64,000 nucleotides of DNA from Maribacter sp. (GTDB lineage: Bacteria > Bacteroidota > Bacteroidia > Flavobacteriales > Flavobacteriaceae): the NCBI GenBank assembly GCA_002749285.1, contig PDPR01000016.1:34075-98074 (forward strand), read 5' to 3'. Position numbers and translations under genes: made by a program. Positions 1-8,759 of the stretch are shown here, one piece after another. The first letter of the stretch is position 1. The number at the start of each line of letters is the position of its first letter. The notes beneath the pieces were generated by a model. The model did not search any database and had not been told where the DNA came from. It saw only the letters and a list, made by a program, of their open reading frames with translations.

Positions 1-2
1 TT

Positions 3-155
3 TTCAACACCAGTGGGTTCACAAAACATGCCGGAACGGAAAAATTACAACAGCAAATCGAGGCTGGAATGTCCGAAACGGATATCAAAGCCACCTGGCG
101 GTCCGATCTGGAATCGTTCAAGGCCATTAGGGCAAAATATTTGATATACGAATAA
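3..155 (+). CDS. 3' end of a DUF1343/NamZ-like (exo-beta-N-acetylmuramidase) protein, 5' truncated by window
   Basis: Frame-3 translation FNTSGFTKHAGTEKLQQQIEAGMSETDIKATWRSDLESFKAIRAKYLIYE* resembles the C-terminus of DUF1343 proteins. Confidence 0.6.
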   Translation, partial: FNTSGFTKHAGTEKLQQQIEAGMSETDIKATWRSDLESFKAIRAKYLIYE

Positions 156-163
156 GACAAAGG

Positions 164-658
164 CTAAGGCAATCTTTTTTTCATTTCCTCGACAATATTG
201 AAGGCTGCGGGACAGATAGCCACATTCTTAAGGGTAAGGTTACCGATCTGCTGGAATTTTTTTCGATCGGTATGCGGAAACCCACGGCATGCCTTGGGAC
301 GGACATCGTAAATGGAACAAAAATTGTCATCGCCCAAAAAAGCACATGGGACCTCCTGAAGCACATAGTCATTGTCCTCATCGACCCTCAGGAACTGGGC
401 GATGAACTTCTGTGGCTTCATCCGAAAAAATTTCGAGATACGCCCAATGTCAATATTGGTGAAAAGAGGGCCTGTGGCCTTACAACAATTGGCACAGGCC
501 AAACAATCCGTCCGTTCAAATTCGGCCTCATGCAGATCCCGCATCACATAATCGAGGTTCTTGGGGGGCTTCCGTTTTAACTTGGCAAAAAACTTTTTAT
601 TGCTACTGTGTTTTTCGGCAGCTTTCTTGGGCAACTGTCTCAGAAGAATATCATCCAT
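164..658 (-). CDS. YkgJ-family cysteine cluster protein
   Basis: Cys-rich CLACANCCKATGP...CAFL...CSIYDVRPKACRGFP; start probably MDDILLRQ, overlapping the stop of the upstream ORF. Confidence 0.85.
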   Translation of the reverse strand: MDDILLRQLPKKAAEKHSSNKKFFAKLKRKPPKNLDYVMRDLHEAEFERTDCLACANCCKATGPLFTNIDIGRISKFFRMKPQKFIAQFLRVDEDNDYVLQEVPCAFLGDDNFCSIYDVRPKACRGFPHTDRKKFQQIGNLTLKNVAICPAAFNIVEEMKKRLP

Positions 659-1172
659 TGCCCAAAAGACCCATAAAAATTCCGTACAGCTCACGACTCC
701 ATTTTTCAGATGCCGCGGATATTTCCTTGGTAAGCACCTCCTGCTTATTTATGATTTTTTGACCTAGGGCAGTATTGTAAAATGAATTCAATTCCTCTTT
801 GTGGGCCTGGGTCATTTTTGAACGGTCCGTGGTCAACAGAACACCTGCCTCCGTTTTATAAAAAGCGGCCATCTTTTTTATTTCCCCATGGGAAAAATGT
901 TCTTTGTATATGGGTACCAACATGTTTTTTATATCCTCCATGGCCTTGGCCTTGTTCTCCTCCAGATAGGTCCAGCTTTTTATGTTGTCATCACTCTTGG
1001 GGTAACGACTTTCCATCATCTGCACCAACTGTCCGTAGGCATATTCATATTGTTTCATGGTGCCATTACACTCTAGGTAGTCCTTCACATCCTTGGAAAA
1101 ATCGGTCTCTTGTGCCATAAGGCCCATTGGGGCCATAAGAAAACAAAGAAGTAATATCTTGAATTGCTGCAT
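651..1172 (-). CDS. DUF2059 domain-containing secreted protein
   Basis: Signal peptide MQQFKILLLCFLMAPMGLMAQ; YKEHFSHGEIKKMAAFYKTEAGVLL resembles DUF2059. Confidence 0.75.
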   Translation of the reverse strand: MQQFKILLLCFLMAPMGLMAQETDFSKDVKDYLECNGTMKQYEYAYGQLVQMMESRYPKSDDNIKSWTYLEENKAKAMEDIKNMLVPIYKEHFSHGEIKKMAAFYKTEAGVLLTTDRSKMTQAHKEELNSFYNTALGQKIINKQEVLTKEISAASEKWSRELYGIFMGLLGNG

Positions 1173-1229
1173 ATTCGGTTTTTTATAATGGGCCAAAAGT
1201 CCCACTTTTGCCTGCAAAGTACGAATTTT

Positions 1230-1967
1230 ATGGAAACCGATGTTTTCGGCAAGGCTTTATTGGATTATCTCAAGGGTGACCATGATAGGGATATCACCAC
1301 CTACTCTTCCTTGGACGAAGAGGACACCATTCCTGTCCCCTATCTCTTCAGGGGCTATAAGGAAATGCCCAAAATCGAACAAAAGGCATTGGACCTGTGC
1401 CATGGCAATATCCTCGATATAGGATGCGGGGCAGGGAGCCATAGTCTTTACCTCCAGGAAAAAGGATTGCAGGTTACAGCTTTGGACCAGTCTGTCGGAG
1501 CTGTGGCCTGTTGTAATTCAAGAGGTGTCAAAAATACCGTGAACAGCCCTATACTGGACTATAATGGCCAAAAATACGATACCCTGCTACTGCTCATGAA
1601 CGGCATTGGGATTGTTGGCAGACTCAAACTACTAAAGACCTATTTGGAACATTTTAAATCGTTGATGCTTCCAAATGGACAAATCTTACTGGATTCCTCA
1701 GACATCATTTATATGTTCGAAGAGGATGAAACGGAAAAAAATGGGGATAAGACCAATAACCATGAGGGTATGGCCGCTGATGAAAACGACTATTATGGGG
1801 AGGTTGACTTTACCATAACCTACAAAGGAGTATCAAGCAATTCATTTCCATGGTTATATTTGGATTACACGACCTTGTGGCATGCCGCATTGGAATGCCA
1901 CCTAAATTGTGAACTGATCAAAAAAGGGAATCATTATGATTATTTGGCCCGCTTGACCTTCTTGTAA
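1230..1967 (+). CDS. class I SAM-dependent methyltransferase
   Basis: ILDIGCGAGSHSLYLQEKGLQVTALDQS motif; start likely METDVFGKALL. Confidence 0.85.
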   Translation: METDVFGKALLDYLKGDHDRDITTYSSLDEEDTIPVPYLFRGYKEMPKIEQKALDLCHGNILDIGCGAGSHSLYLQEKGLQVTALDQSVGAVACCNSRGVKNTVNSPILDYNGQKYDTLLLLMNGIGIVGRLKLLKTYLEHFKSLMLPNGQILLDSSDIIYMFEEDETEKNGDKTNNHEGMAADENDYYGEVDFTITYKGVSSNSFPWLYLDYTTLWHAALECHLNCELIKKGNHYDYLARLTFL

Positions 1968-2012
1968 TACCAAATACATGGTTTTATACGTTATCTTTTA
2001 AATGATTAAACC

Positions 2013-2834
2013 ATGAGCAATCGATTTTGGATAGTACTGATCCTATTTTTGGGCTTAACGGGCAGTTGCTCAAAAGACCCGGGGAACCCAAATGACCAAA
2101 AAGAAAACAATAATTCGGCCAACTATAAGATCGCCGGATCATCTGCCAATGATATCCTATCGAACAACTCCTTTGATAAGCTTCGCATAGAAATCGCCTA
2201 TGTCAAGGGCTACAGACCAACAGCAAATGCAATGACCGATTTCGTTTCCTTCCTTAAGGAACACACCTTCAAGAACAATATTGAATTGGTCTATACCGAA
2301 CTAACTTCCCCAGAAGAAGAGAAATTGACATTAGAGGAAATAGATGCCTTGGAAAAGAAGAACAGGACCATCTTCAATGATGGCAGCACCCTTGGTATCT
2401 ATATCTATTTTGCCGATGCCTCTTCCGAAGACGACGTGGAGGAAGAAAACCTTGTTACCTTGGGGGCCGTGTACTACAATACATCTATGGTCATTTACGA
2501 AGAAACCATTAGGACGTTGGCCAACAAAAGCCCTGTAGTCGATATCGATGATATAGAGACCACAACCTTGAACCATGAATTCGGACATCTTATGGGACTC
2601 GTTAATTTGGGCACCGAACCTGTAAACGGGCATGAAGGAACCACTACGGATGACAACGACAATGAAATAGGCGACAACCACTGTACTGTTGAAGGGTGCC
2701 TTATGCGGGCAGAACTACAGTTTGGTTCCAGCGCAAAAAGAATACTGGAGAAAAGAACGTCCAAAGGTTTGGTTTCCGTTCCCGATTTGGGCCCGGAATG
2801 CCTTTTGGACCTTAAGACCAATGGCGGCCGTTAA
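2013..2834 (+). CDS. lipoprotein with zincin metalloprotease motif
   Basis: Lipobox LTGSCSKD; HEFGHLMGLVNLG (HExxHxxGxxN). Confidence 0.75.
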   Translation: MSNRFWIVLILFLGLTGSCSKDPGNPNDQKENNNSANYKIAGSSANDILSNNSFDKLRIEIAYVKGYRPTANAMTDFVSFLKEHTFKNNIELVYTELTSPEEEKLTLEEIDALEKKNRTIFNDGSTLGIYIYFADASSEDDVEEENLVTLGAVYYNTSMVIYEETIRTLANKSPVVDIDDIETTTLNHEFGHLMGLVNLGTEPVNGHEGTTTDDNDNEIGDNHCTVEGCLMRAELQFGSSAKRILEKRTSKGLVSVPDLGPECLLDLKTNGGR

Positions 2835-2869
2835 AACAAGGTCGATTTCAGGTCATGGGCCATTCCGGC

Positions 2870-3502
2870 TTACGGGATATTCAAATACTTATGGGTCTGC
2901 AAGGACACTTTCCATTTCGAATTCCGCATCACAAAATCGACGATCAAGGGCGTAACCTTATCGCGCACACTCCATTCCGGCTGTAAGTACAATATACAAT
3001 CCTTATTGACCTTCGCCGCCTGTTCCTCGGCAAAGATGAAATCATGCTTATTAAAGACAATGACCTTTAGCTCATGTGCCTTTTCGTAAATGTTCCCCAT
3101 GGGTAATTTGTTCTTTTTCGGGGACAGGCAGATCCAATCCCAAGTGCCACTAAGCGGGTGGGCCCCGGAAGTTTCAATATGGGTCTGTACATTTTTCGCT
3201 TTCAGTGCCTTGGTCAACGGCCCCATATCCCATGTCAATGGTTCCCCTCCTGTCACGACTATCGTATCGGAACAGTCCACTGCCTTCTCAACAATACTTG
3301 TTATATCTGTTGGCGGATGTTTTCTGGGATTCCAACTTTCCTTCACATCACACCAATGACAACCCACATCACAACCACCCACACGTATAAAATAAGCGGC
3401 CGTTCCCTTATAGAACCCCTCTCCTTGTATGGTATAAAATTCTTCCATCAATGGAAGCATCAAGCCCTTATCGACCAATTCCAAAACCTCACCTTTCATC
3501 AT
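2870..3502 (-). CDS. queE: 7-carboxy-7-deazaguanine synthase (radical SAM)
   Basis: YTIQGEGFYKGTAAYFIRVGGCDVGCHWCDVKESW, TGGEPL motif. Confidence 0.92.
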   Translation of the reverse strand: MMKGEVLELVDKGLMLPLMEEFYTIQGEGFYKGTAAYFIRVGGCDVGCHWCDVKESWNPRKHPPTDITSIVEKAVDCSDTIVVTGGEPLTWDMGPLTKALKAKNVQTHIETSGAHPLSGTWDWICLSPKKNKLPMGNIYEKAHELKVIVFNKHDFIFAEEQAAKVNKDCILYLQPEWSVRDKVTPLIVDFVMRNSKWKVSLQTHKYLNIP

Positions 3503-3576
3503 TCGGCAAAGATACTACTTACCAATCGTTTTATTGTTGCCTAAAAATGCCCTATTTTTATCAAAAATTTGACCTT

Positions 3577-5082
3577 ATGAGTACCAAAGATGATTTCTTT
3601 GCACATATAGAAGAAGGATACACTACCAAAGGCGATTCGATTACCATGGGTGCCGCGATGCTCGATGGTGAGGCTGTCACCAACGCCCTCGTTAAAGTCC
3701 CTCTTAAAACCTTGAACCGCCATGGTCTGATATCGGGTGCGACAGGAACAGGGAAGACCAAAACACTCCAGGTGCTTGCAGAGAATTTATCGGATAAGGG
3801 GATCCCCGTCCTACTAATGGACCTCAAGGGTGACCTTAGTGGACTTGCCCAGCCCAGTCCGGGACATCCCAAGATCGATGAGCGACATGCCAGAATAGGC
3901 ATCCCCTTTGAGCCAAAAAGCTTTCCTGTTGAAATACTGTCACTTTCAGAACAGGATGGGGTAAAATTACGTGCAACGGTTTCAGAATTCGGCCCAACCC
4001 TCCTATCCAGGATTCTGGATTTGACAGAGACCCAAGAAGGTATCGTTTCCGTGGTGTTCAAATATTGCGATGACAACAAATTGCCCCTTTTGGATTTAAA
4101 GGATTTTAAAAAAGTCCTTCAATATGCGACAGGAACCGGGAAAAAGGAATTCGCCAAGGATTATGGGCGGATCTCGACAAGTTCAACAGGTACGATTTTA
4201 CGAAAGATCATCGAATTGGAACAACAAGGTGCCGATTTGTTCTTTGGGGAGAAATCCTTTGAGGTTGATGATCTGGTACGCATAGATGAAAATGGCAGGG
4301 GGTATATAAATATACTACGCTTAACGGATATACAAGATCGGCCTAAATTGTTCTCGACCTTCATGTTGAGCCTTTTGGCTGAAGTTTATGCTACCTTCCC
4401 TGAACAGGGTGATAGTGGCAGACCGGAACTTATCCTGTTTATTGATGAGGCCCATCTCATTTTCAAGGAAGCCTCAAAAGCCTTGTTGGACCAGATTGAA
4501 AGCATTGTCAAACTAATCCGTTCCAAAGGGATCGGACTTTACTTCGTGACCCAAAACCCGACCGATGTCCCCAATGAGGTTCTAGCGCAATTGGGGCTAA
4601 AAGTGCAACACGCCTTACGTGCCTTTACGGCAAGGGACCGGAAAGCCATAAAACTGACTGCGGAAAACTATCCGATTTCCGATTACTACGACACAAAGGA
4701 GGTCCTTACCTCACTCGGAATCGGAGAGGCATTGATCTCGGCCTTGGATGAGAAAGGGCGCCCCACACCATTGGCCGCCACTTTACTTCGTGCCCCAATG
4801 AGCAGAATGGATATACTTACCGATAAGGAATTGGATTCGGTCATTGAAAATTCGACCTTGGTCAACAAGTACAATGAGGATGTCGATCGGGAAAGTGCCT
4901 ATGAGATACTGAATGAAAAAATAGAAAAAGCCGAAAAAGAGGCCGAAAAAGAAAGAGAAAAACCAACAAGAAGAAAAACATCCACAAGAAGAAGCACAAG
5001 GCAGAACCCCGTAATAAAGGTTTTGACCAGTGCAACCTTTATCCGTGGGGTCTTAGGGGTCTTGAAAAAGGTAATGCGTTAA
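3577..5082 (+). CDS. HerA-like/DUF853 ATPase
   Basis: Walker A GATGTGKT, ILFIDEAHLIF Walker B; probable start MSTKDDF. Confidence 0.88.
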   Translation: MSTKDDFFAHIEEGYTTKGDSITMGAAMLDGEAVTNALVKVPLKTLNRHGLISGATGTGKTKTLQVLAENLSDKGIPVLLMDLKGDLSGLAQPSPGHPKIDERHARIGIPFEPKSFPVEILSLSEQDGVKLRATVSEFGPTLLSRILDLTETQEGIVSVVFKYCDDNKLPLLDLKDFKKVLQYATGTGKKEFAKDYGRISTSSTGTILRKIIELEQQGADLFFGEKSFEVDDLVRIDENGRGYINILRLTDIQDRPKLFSTFMLSLLAEVYATFPEQGDSGRPELILFIDEAHLIFKEASKALLDQIESIVKLIRSKGIGLYFVTQNPTDVPNEVLAQLGLKVQHALRAFTARDRKAIKLTAENYPISDYYDTKEVLTSLGIGEALISALDEKGRPTPLAATLLRAPMSRMDILTDKELDSVIENSTLVNKYNEDVDRESAYEILNEKIEKAEKEAEKEREKPTRRKTSTRRSTRQNPVIKVLTSATFIRGVLGVLKKVMR

Positions 5083-5085
5083 TAA

Positions 5086-5643
5086 ATGAAAAAAATAGCC
5101 ATAATAGTTACCGGTACCTGTATCCTTACAGTAGCCGTACAGTGCAAAAAGGAAAAGGACACAAGTTTTCGCATTACGAACCACAGTGTGGGCAAACTTG
5201 AAAAAATCAGTTTGGTCAGGGACCTGGATCTTATCTACTATCAGGATTCCATCGTCAAGGACACCATGAAGCTGACATCCGGCCTAGGGGCCAGAAGCAT
5301 CAAAATCTATGAAAAAGGGGGTAACCATTTGTTGACCATAACCCCGAGTTCCGATAGCATTCCCAAAGTACAGAATGTGCGGATCAATGACCCAAGGTTC
5401 GAAACCGAAAAAGGCATAAGCCTAAACAGCACATTCAAGGACATCAGGGAGAAATACACGATTCAAAAAATCGTGACATCCCTAAACAATATTATCATTT
5501 TCGTAAAAGACAGTGATGTTTATTTCACCATAGACAAGAGTCAATTACCCGAAAGCCTCCGTTATGTATCAAGTCCGAACATAGACCCTGTACAAGTACC
5601 TGATGGGGCCAAAATAAAATACCTGATGATCGCATGGGAATAG
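5086..5643 (+). CDS. hypothetical lipoprotein
   Basis: ORF with signal peptide and Cys (TVAVQCKKEKD), directly after the HerA-like gene. Confidence 0.6.
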   Translation: MKKIAIIVTGTCILTVAVQCKKEKDTSFRITNHSVGKLEKISLVRDLDLIYYQDSIVKDTMKLTSGLGARSIKIYEKGGNHLLTITPSSDSIPKVQNVRINDPRFETEKGISLNSTFKDIREKYTIQKIVTSLNNIIIFVKDSDVYFTIDKSQLPESLRYVSSPNIDPVQVPDGAKIKYLMIAWE

Positions 5644-5697
5644 ACCCTGTCCAACCTTTTCTCTTTCAACAACCCATTTAAACACCCAAGATATCCT

Positions 5698-6537
5698 ATG
5701 CGCAAAATCCTTAATAGATACCTTCCGATTTATTTTGGAGCTTATTTTAATCTTTTGTCCCACTTCTCCAGAAGAAAAGCTGCCGAAAAGGCGTTCACCT
5801 TATTCTGTAGCCCTAGGAAAGGAAGGGTAAGTGAAGGGCAACAGGATTTTTTGCAAGAAGCGAAAAGTAAGGTGATCACGGACAAAGGCCTTGAACTTCA
5901 GACCTATCAATGGAAAGGCACCAAAGAGACCGTACTCCTTATGCATGGATGGGAGAGCAATACCTATCGATGGAGGAACTTGATTTCCTTTCTAAAAGAA
6001 CAGGATTATAATATCGTAGCCTTCGATGCTCCCGCCCATGGGTATTCAACAGGTAAGATTCTGAATGTGGTCTTATACACAGAATCTACCCAAGCCATCG
6101 TCAATGAGTATGGACCAACATATATCATCGGCCATTCCGTTGGTGGCATGAACGCCTTATACCACCAAGAGAAATACCCGAATGAAACTATAGAAAAAAT
6201 CGTTACCATAGGTGCACCTTCGGATTTGGAGGACGTTATGCTACATTACCAAAGACTATTACGATTCAATGACAAGGTTCTTGATGGATTGGACAAATAC
6301 CTTCAGGAAAAATACGGATTCGGAATCTGTGAATTCTCAACTTCAGAATTCAAAGGCCATTTGTCAAAAAAGGGGCTTATCATCCATGACGAGAAAGACC
6401 CGGTAGCCCCCTTCATCGCTGCGGAAAAAGTACATGCCAAATGGGAAAACAGTGAACTGTATGCAACCCAGGGCCTAGGACATTCGATGCACCAGGATAA
6501 GGTAAACCTAAAAATCATGGACTTTTTAAATTCATAG
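5698..6537 (+). CDS. alpha/beta hydrolase
   Basis: LMHGWESNTYRW, GHSVGGM nucleophile elbow, late GLGHSMHQ His. Confidence 0.88.
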   Translation: MRKILNRYLPIYFGAYFNLLSHFSRRKAAEKAFTLFCSPRKGRVSEGQQDFLQEAKSKVITDKGLELQTYQWKGTKETVLLMHGWESNTYRWRNLISFLKEQDYNIVAFDAPAHGYSTGKILNVVLYTESTQAIVNEYGPTYIIGHSVGGMNALYHQEKYPNETIEKIVTIGAPSDLEDVMLHYQRLLRFNDKVLDGLDKYLQEKYGFGICEFSTSEFKGHLSKKGLIIHDEKDPVAPFIAAEKVHAKWENSELYATQGLGHSMHQDKVNLKIMDFLNS

Positions 6538-6593
6538 AAAAAAGGTGATTTTTATCCACTTATTCCCCTCCACGGGAGAAACCCTTATTATTT

Positions 6594-6967
6594 ATGCAAG
6601 ATATAGCGCCTTTCCACATTGCTATTCACGTCCATAATCTAGCTGAATGCCGCAAATTCCATGGGGAAGTCCTTGACCGTGGAGAATGGCGCAGCAGTGA
6701 CCATTGGGCAGACTTCAATCTTTTTGGCCATCAATCGGTCATTCACTACAAACCTAAATCCGAAGAGGTGCCACATTATGGCGTGGTCCTTACCTTGGGA
6801 CATTTTTGAAAACCTTGCCGGGGAATGGGGTAGAGTCTATTATCGAACCCTACATACGGTTTAAGGGACTTGCCGGGGAACAGGCGACCATGTTCTTTTT
6901 AGGCCCAGCCGGGAATGCACTGGAGTTCAAGACCTTTAAGGATATGGGGCAATTGTTCGCTAAATAG
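6594..6967 (+). pseudogene. VOC family (glyoxalase-like) protein, frameshifted remnant
   Basis: Homologous segments in three successive frames: IAIHVHNLAECRKFHGEVLDRGE...[15 protein letters not shown] / [11 protein letters not shown] / [45 protein letters not shown]. Confidence 0.85.
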
Positions 6968-6997
6968 ATTTCAACCCGAACGGAATCCACGAAGGAA

Positions 6998-7186
6998 TCA
7001 TTCCTTTTTCTTTTTCAATTTCTCCCTAAGCCAAATAAACACACCGTACATGAGGCCAAATACCATCCCTTCCAAAACCTCCCTAAGGATTATTTCGTTG
7101 GAATATTCCTTTTCCAGAATCAATGAAATACCCACATAAAGCAGGATTGCCGCAAATACTTGTGCCAATAACCTTTTTTTGCCCAT
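6998..7186 (-). CDS. small hypothetical membrane protein
   Basis: 62-aa ORF with two hydrophobic segments. Confidence 0.5.
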   Translation of the reverse strand: MGKKRLLAQVFAAILLYVGISLILEKEYSNEIILREVLEGMVFGLMYGVFIWLREKLKKKKE

Positions 7187-7196
7187 AGTACTTAAT

Positions 7197-7245
7197 GGGC
7201 TCGTTTAAACCTTTTCACTTAAGCCGAAAAGGTTTAAACGAGCCC
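7197..7245. repeat. palindromic intergenic element, 20-bp perfect arms, 9-nt loop
   Basis: GGGCTCGTTTAAACCTTTTC-acttaagcc-GAAAAGGTTTAAACGAGCCC; no T-tract following on either strand. Confidence 0.9.
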
Positions 7246-7247
7246 AA

Positions 7248-8117
7248 TCAATATTTATGAAATGCCTGTGAGACAAACTCCAATACCACAGGTAAGGATT
7301 CCCGCCAATACGTCCAACTATGATGGCCTTCCCTTACCCGATACTCATGGGGGATCTCTTTCTTTCGCATAGCGATATGCACCAGACTATTTCCCTCATA
7401 AAGGAAATCATCATCACCACAATCTATATACCATCGAACGGACTTCATATCCTCTACCGAGGAGTTCTTTATCAGATTCAAGGCATTATGCCTGTTATAA
7501 TATTCCATCACTTCCTTATCGGTATATTTTTCCGTAATGGCGGTATACCGCACTTTTTGCTCCTCAAAAGTCAAAGGGCCAACATAAGCACTCAACGGAC
7601 AAGCGGAGGAAAACAGTTCAGGATGGTGCAGGGCGTACATAAAAGAACCACCCCCCCCCATGGAAAGTCCTGCCACGGCACGATATCTTTTCTCTCCCTT
7701 GATTCTATATTTTCCTTCAACATAGGGCATGAGTTCCTCAAAAAAGAAATCCTCATAGCGCCAATCCGCACCTTGGTTAAAATATCCTCTTTTACCGGTT
7801 TCGGCATCGGGCATAACAATGACCATGGGAGTGGCCTTGCCTTCTTCAATGGCTTTATCGGCAATTCTTAAGATTTCCCCGAATTGAACCCATCCTGTTT
7901 GGTCATCAGTGGCGCCATGTAATAAATACAGCACTGGATAACTACGCTCAGACGTCCCATAATCCGGAGGCAAATAGATGGCATACCTACGCTCACTTTT
8001 TAAGATATCACTCCTCATTGTAAGGTTGTCGTATACTTTCCCCGACTGTGCTTTACCTGAAAGTATACCCGCTAAAATAAAGAAGGGTACTATTAGGGCT
8101 TTCTTGATATCAAACAT
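7248..8117 (-). CDS. alpha/beta hydrolase-fold esterase (feruloyl/acetyl esterase-like), secreted
   Basis: RRYAIYLPPDYGTSERSYPVLYLLHGATDDQTGW; AGLSMGGGGS nucleophile; signal peptide. Confidence 0.85.
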   Translation of the reverse strand: MFDIKKALIVPFFILAGILSGKAQSGKVYDNLTMRSDILKSERRYAIYLPPDYGTSERSYPVLYLLHGATDDQTGWVQFGEILRIADKAIEEGKATPMVIVMPDAETGKRGYFNQGADWRYEDFFFEELMPYVEGKYRIKGEKRYRAVAGLSMGGGGSFMYALHHPELFSSACPLSAYVGPLTFEEQKVRYTAITEKYTDKEVMEYYNRHNALNLIKNSSVEDMKSVRWYIDCGDDDFLYEGNSLVHIAMRKKEIPHEYRVREGHHSWTYWRESLPVVLEFVSQAFHKY

Positions 8118-8516
8118 ATTGTCACCATTTAAAAATTAAGAGAACACAAGATAAGGAAATACAGTCAGATTGCAAACCAAAATATGGACTAAGACCCACA
8201 AAACCAAAAGTCATCACATAACTACAGACCAAACCCTTTATGTAAAGACATATCCTCCCACATATAGCCATTTAAAGCCCTGACAAATGGAATGACAATA
8301 CAATCACCGTTCTTTGGGGACATCACCCCATTAAACAAAAACCAGAAGAAAGGACAGAGGGGCCCGGTTTATTCATATTCAAGATCGACCTTCAGCAAAA
8401 AACATTGATTTTATGCAGATCAAACCTCCCATATGGTTGTATGGGTAACAATTTACCAATTCTTACGTTATGGAATAACACAAACCCTGTAATCGAACCT
8501 ACTAAAAACACTATTT

Positions 8517-8705
8517 ATGAAAAAAATCTTACTCGGGGGACTTTTATTAACCAGTATCGTTGTAATGGGTAGCTGCGACAATTATGAAGGTGATGATATT
8601 GACGTACTTACACCCAATGATAGCATACAGTCACAACTTGGTCATTTCCCAAAAACCATTAAAAAAAGCGCTTCGGTCGATACCCAAAGCACTTTTCACA
8701 ACTAA
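8517..8705 (+). CDS. small putative lipoprotein (possibly truncated)
   Basis: 62-aa ORF with lipobox VVMGSCDN, convergent with the SusD gene. Confidence 0.4.
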   Translation: MKKILLGGLLLTSIVVMGSCDNYEGDDIDVLTPNDSIQSQLGHFPKTIKKSASVDTQSTFHN

Positions 8706-8759
8706 ACTAACGTCAATTCCAATCGCAGACCAGGACATAATCGATTATAATGACAGATT

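Noticed and set aside
7320-7871. 183-aa plus-strand ORF opposite the esterase
   Set aside because: Antisense to a well-supported alpha/beta hydrolase; no recognisable motifs.
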